This document shows positions 5,086 through 5,675 of a stretch of 5,675 nucleotides of DNA, piece by piece. The first letter of the stretch is position 1. The number at the start of each line of letters is the position of its first letter. The notes beneath the pieces were generated by a model, which did no database searches, had not been told where the DNA came from, and saw only the letters and a program-made list of their open reading frames with translations. A program made the translations under genes and the position numbers. Origin of the DNA: Promethearchaeia archaeon (GTDB lineage Archaea > Asgardarchaeota > Lokiarchaeia > Sigyniarchaeales > SOKP01). The stretch is from assembly GCA_029856375.1 (NCBI GenBank), contig JAHQWX010000146.1, positions 1 through 5,675 of the forward strand, given 5' to 3'.

Positions 5086-5675
5086 TTACCATTGAATGTT
5101 ATCTTTTAATAATTTATATACGTAAGAATCCACTAAAGCATCCCACGACGCAACGATAATGTTATGGTGGGCTCCTACTGTACCCCATGTCCTATCCTTA
5201 TCGTAAGTTTCTGCCAAAACTCTAACTGCCGAAGCTGTTCCTGATTGTTTTATAATCCGTACTTTGAAATCAGAAAGATCTATCTCATTTAATGATGGAT
5301 AGAAGTGAATTAACGATTTCTTTAGAGCATTGTCTAGCGCGTTAACTGGGCCATTTCCTTCAGCTGCCGTGTGAAATTCTCTTCCCTTTACGCTTAATTT
5401 AATGGTTGCTTCGGAGATAATAGTATCATCGAACATCTCAGTAATGACTCGAAATCCCTCGCATTGAAAAAACTTATTCCTATAAAAATCGGGATTCTCG
5501 ATACTCATGTCAATGCTTTTCATTAAAAGCTCCAAACTTCCTTCGGCACCTTCAAACGTGAATCCCTCGTTCTCTTTTTCCTTAATTACTTTGACTATTT
5601 GCCCAATCTTTGGATTGCTTTCGTCAATAGGCAAGTTGAATTTTTGAGCTGCGTGAATAATCGAGCTTTTTCCCG
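5086..5675 (-). CDS. cimA: Citramalate synthase, C-terminal part (5' end beyond the window)
   Basis: The reading frame stays open to the right edge, so only the last 195 residues of an enzyme usually about 520 long are seen. The frame begins here GKSSIIHAAQKFN; the TTG at 5634 is internal, not a start. The complete protein would condense pyruvate with acetyl-CoA to (R)-citramalate, the first step of the pyruvate route to isoleucine. Visible residues 36-50 (NEGFTFEGAEGSLEL) match the linker that follows the TIM barrel in the bacterial/archaeal CimA type. Residues about 68-183 form the LeuA-type dimer/regulatory domain, with the EGNGPVNALDNAL signature and the closing WGTVGAHHNIIVASWDALVDS. In this family the domain binds the feedback inhibitor, isoleucine in characterised CimA, so allosteric control is expected. 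The FEGAE and terminal WGTVG...ASWDAL features point to CimA rather than 2-isopropylmalate or homocitrate synthase. It lies upstream of hisB-leuCDB on the same strand, separated by the opposing membrane gene. Confidence 0.88.
   Translation of the reverse strand, partial: GKSSIIHAAQKFNLPIDESNPKIGQIVKVIKEKENEGFTFEGAEGSLELLMKSIDMSIENPDFYRNKFFQCEGFRVITEMFDDTIISEATIKLSVKGREFHTAAEGNGPVNALDNALKKSLIHFYPSLNEIDLSDFKVRIIKQSGTASAVRVLAETYDKDRTWGTVGAHHNIIVASWDALVDSYVYKLLKDNIQW

Noticed and set aside
5632..5634. TTG as the start of a 182-residue protein
   Set aside because: The frame continues upstream to the window edge with residues (GKSSIIHAAQKFN) that fit CimA, so the TTG is an internal leucine codon.

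Overview
The window is AT-rich, gene-dense DNA, probably from an archaeon and most likely an Asgard lineage (Lokiarchaeia-like). No rRNA or marker gene is present, so this rests on indirect signs. LeuC and LeuD are separate, short subunits of the archaeal/HacAB-like type. HisB is a free-standing dehydratase. Promoter-like signals look like TATA boxes. Most tellingly, one gene appears to join a seven-helix membrane module to a cytoplasmic longin-like domain, a fold that is plentiful in Asgard genomes. A bacterial origin is not excluded by the biosynthetic genes alone.

Layout, left to right. Positions 1-90 are a short AT-rich spacer downstream of leuB. Positions 91-3105 hold a compact minus-strand cluster read leuC > leuD > leuB, with gaps of 9 and 18 nt and recognisable Shine-Dalgarno sites. 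A 126-nt spacer with a T-rich stretch and a possible TATA box separates leuC from hisB (3232-3822, minus). An AT-rich divergent intergenic region (3823-3975) contains short direct repeats and candidate promoters for hisB and for the plus-strand membrane gene at 3976-5073. That gene converges, with only 12 nt between stop codons, on the 3' part of a citramalate synthase gene (minus, 5086 to beyond the right edge).

How the genes fit together. CimA condenses pyruvate and acetyl-CoA to citramalate. LeuCD isomerises citramalate via citraconate to 3-methylmalate, and the LeuB-type dehydrogenase oxidises this to 2-oxobutyrate, the isoleucine precursor. The same LeuCDB enzymes normally also act on isopropylmalate for leucine. 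The neighbourhood therefore encodes the threonine-independent (pyruvate) route to isoleucine, possibly shared with leucine synthesis, plus one histidine enzyme. The membrane gene has no obvious metabolic link. It is the most interesting item: a candidate membrane receptor or anchor that could present a longin-like platform to small GTPases. The dehydrogenase and the small isomerase subunit also depart from family signatures in ways that leave their exact substrates open.
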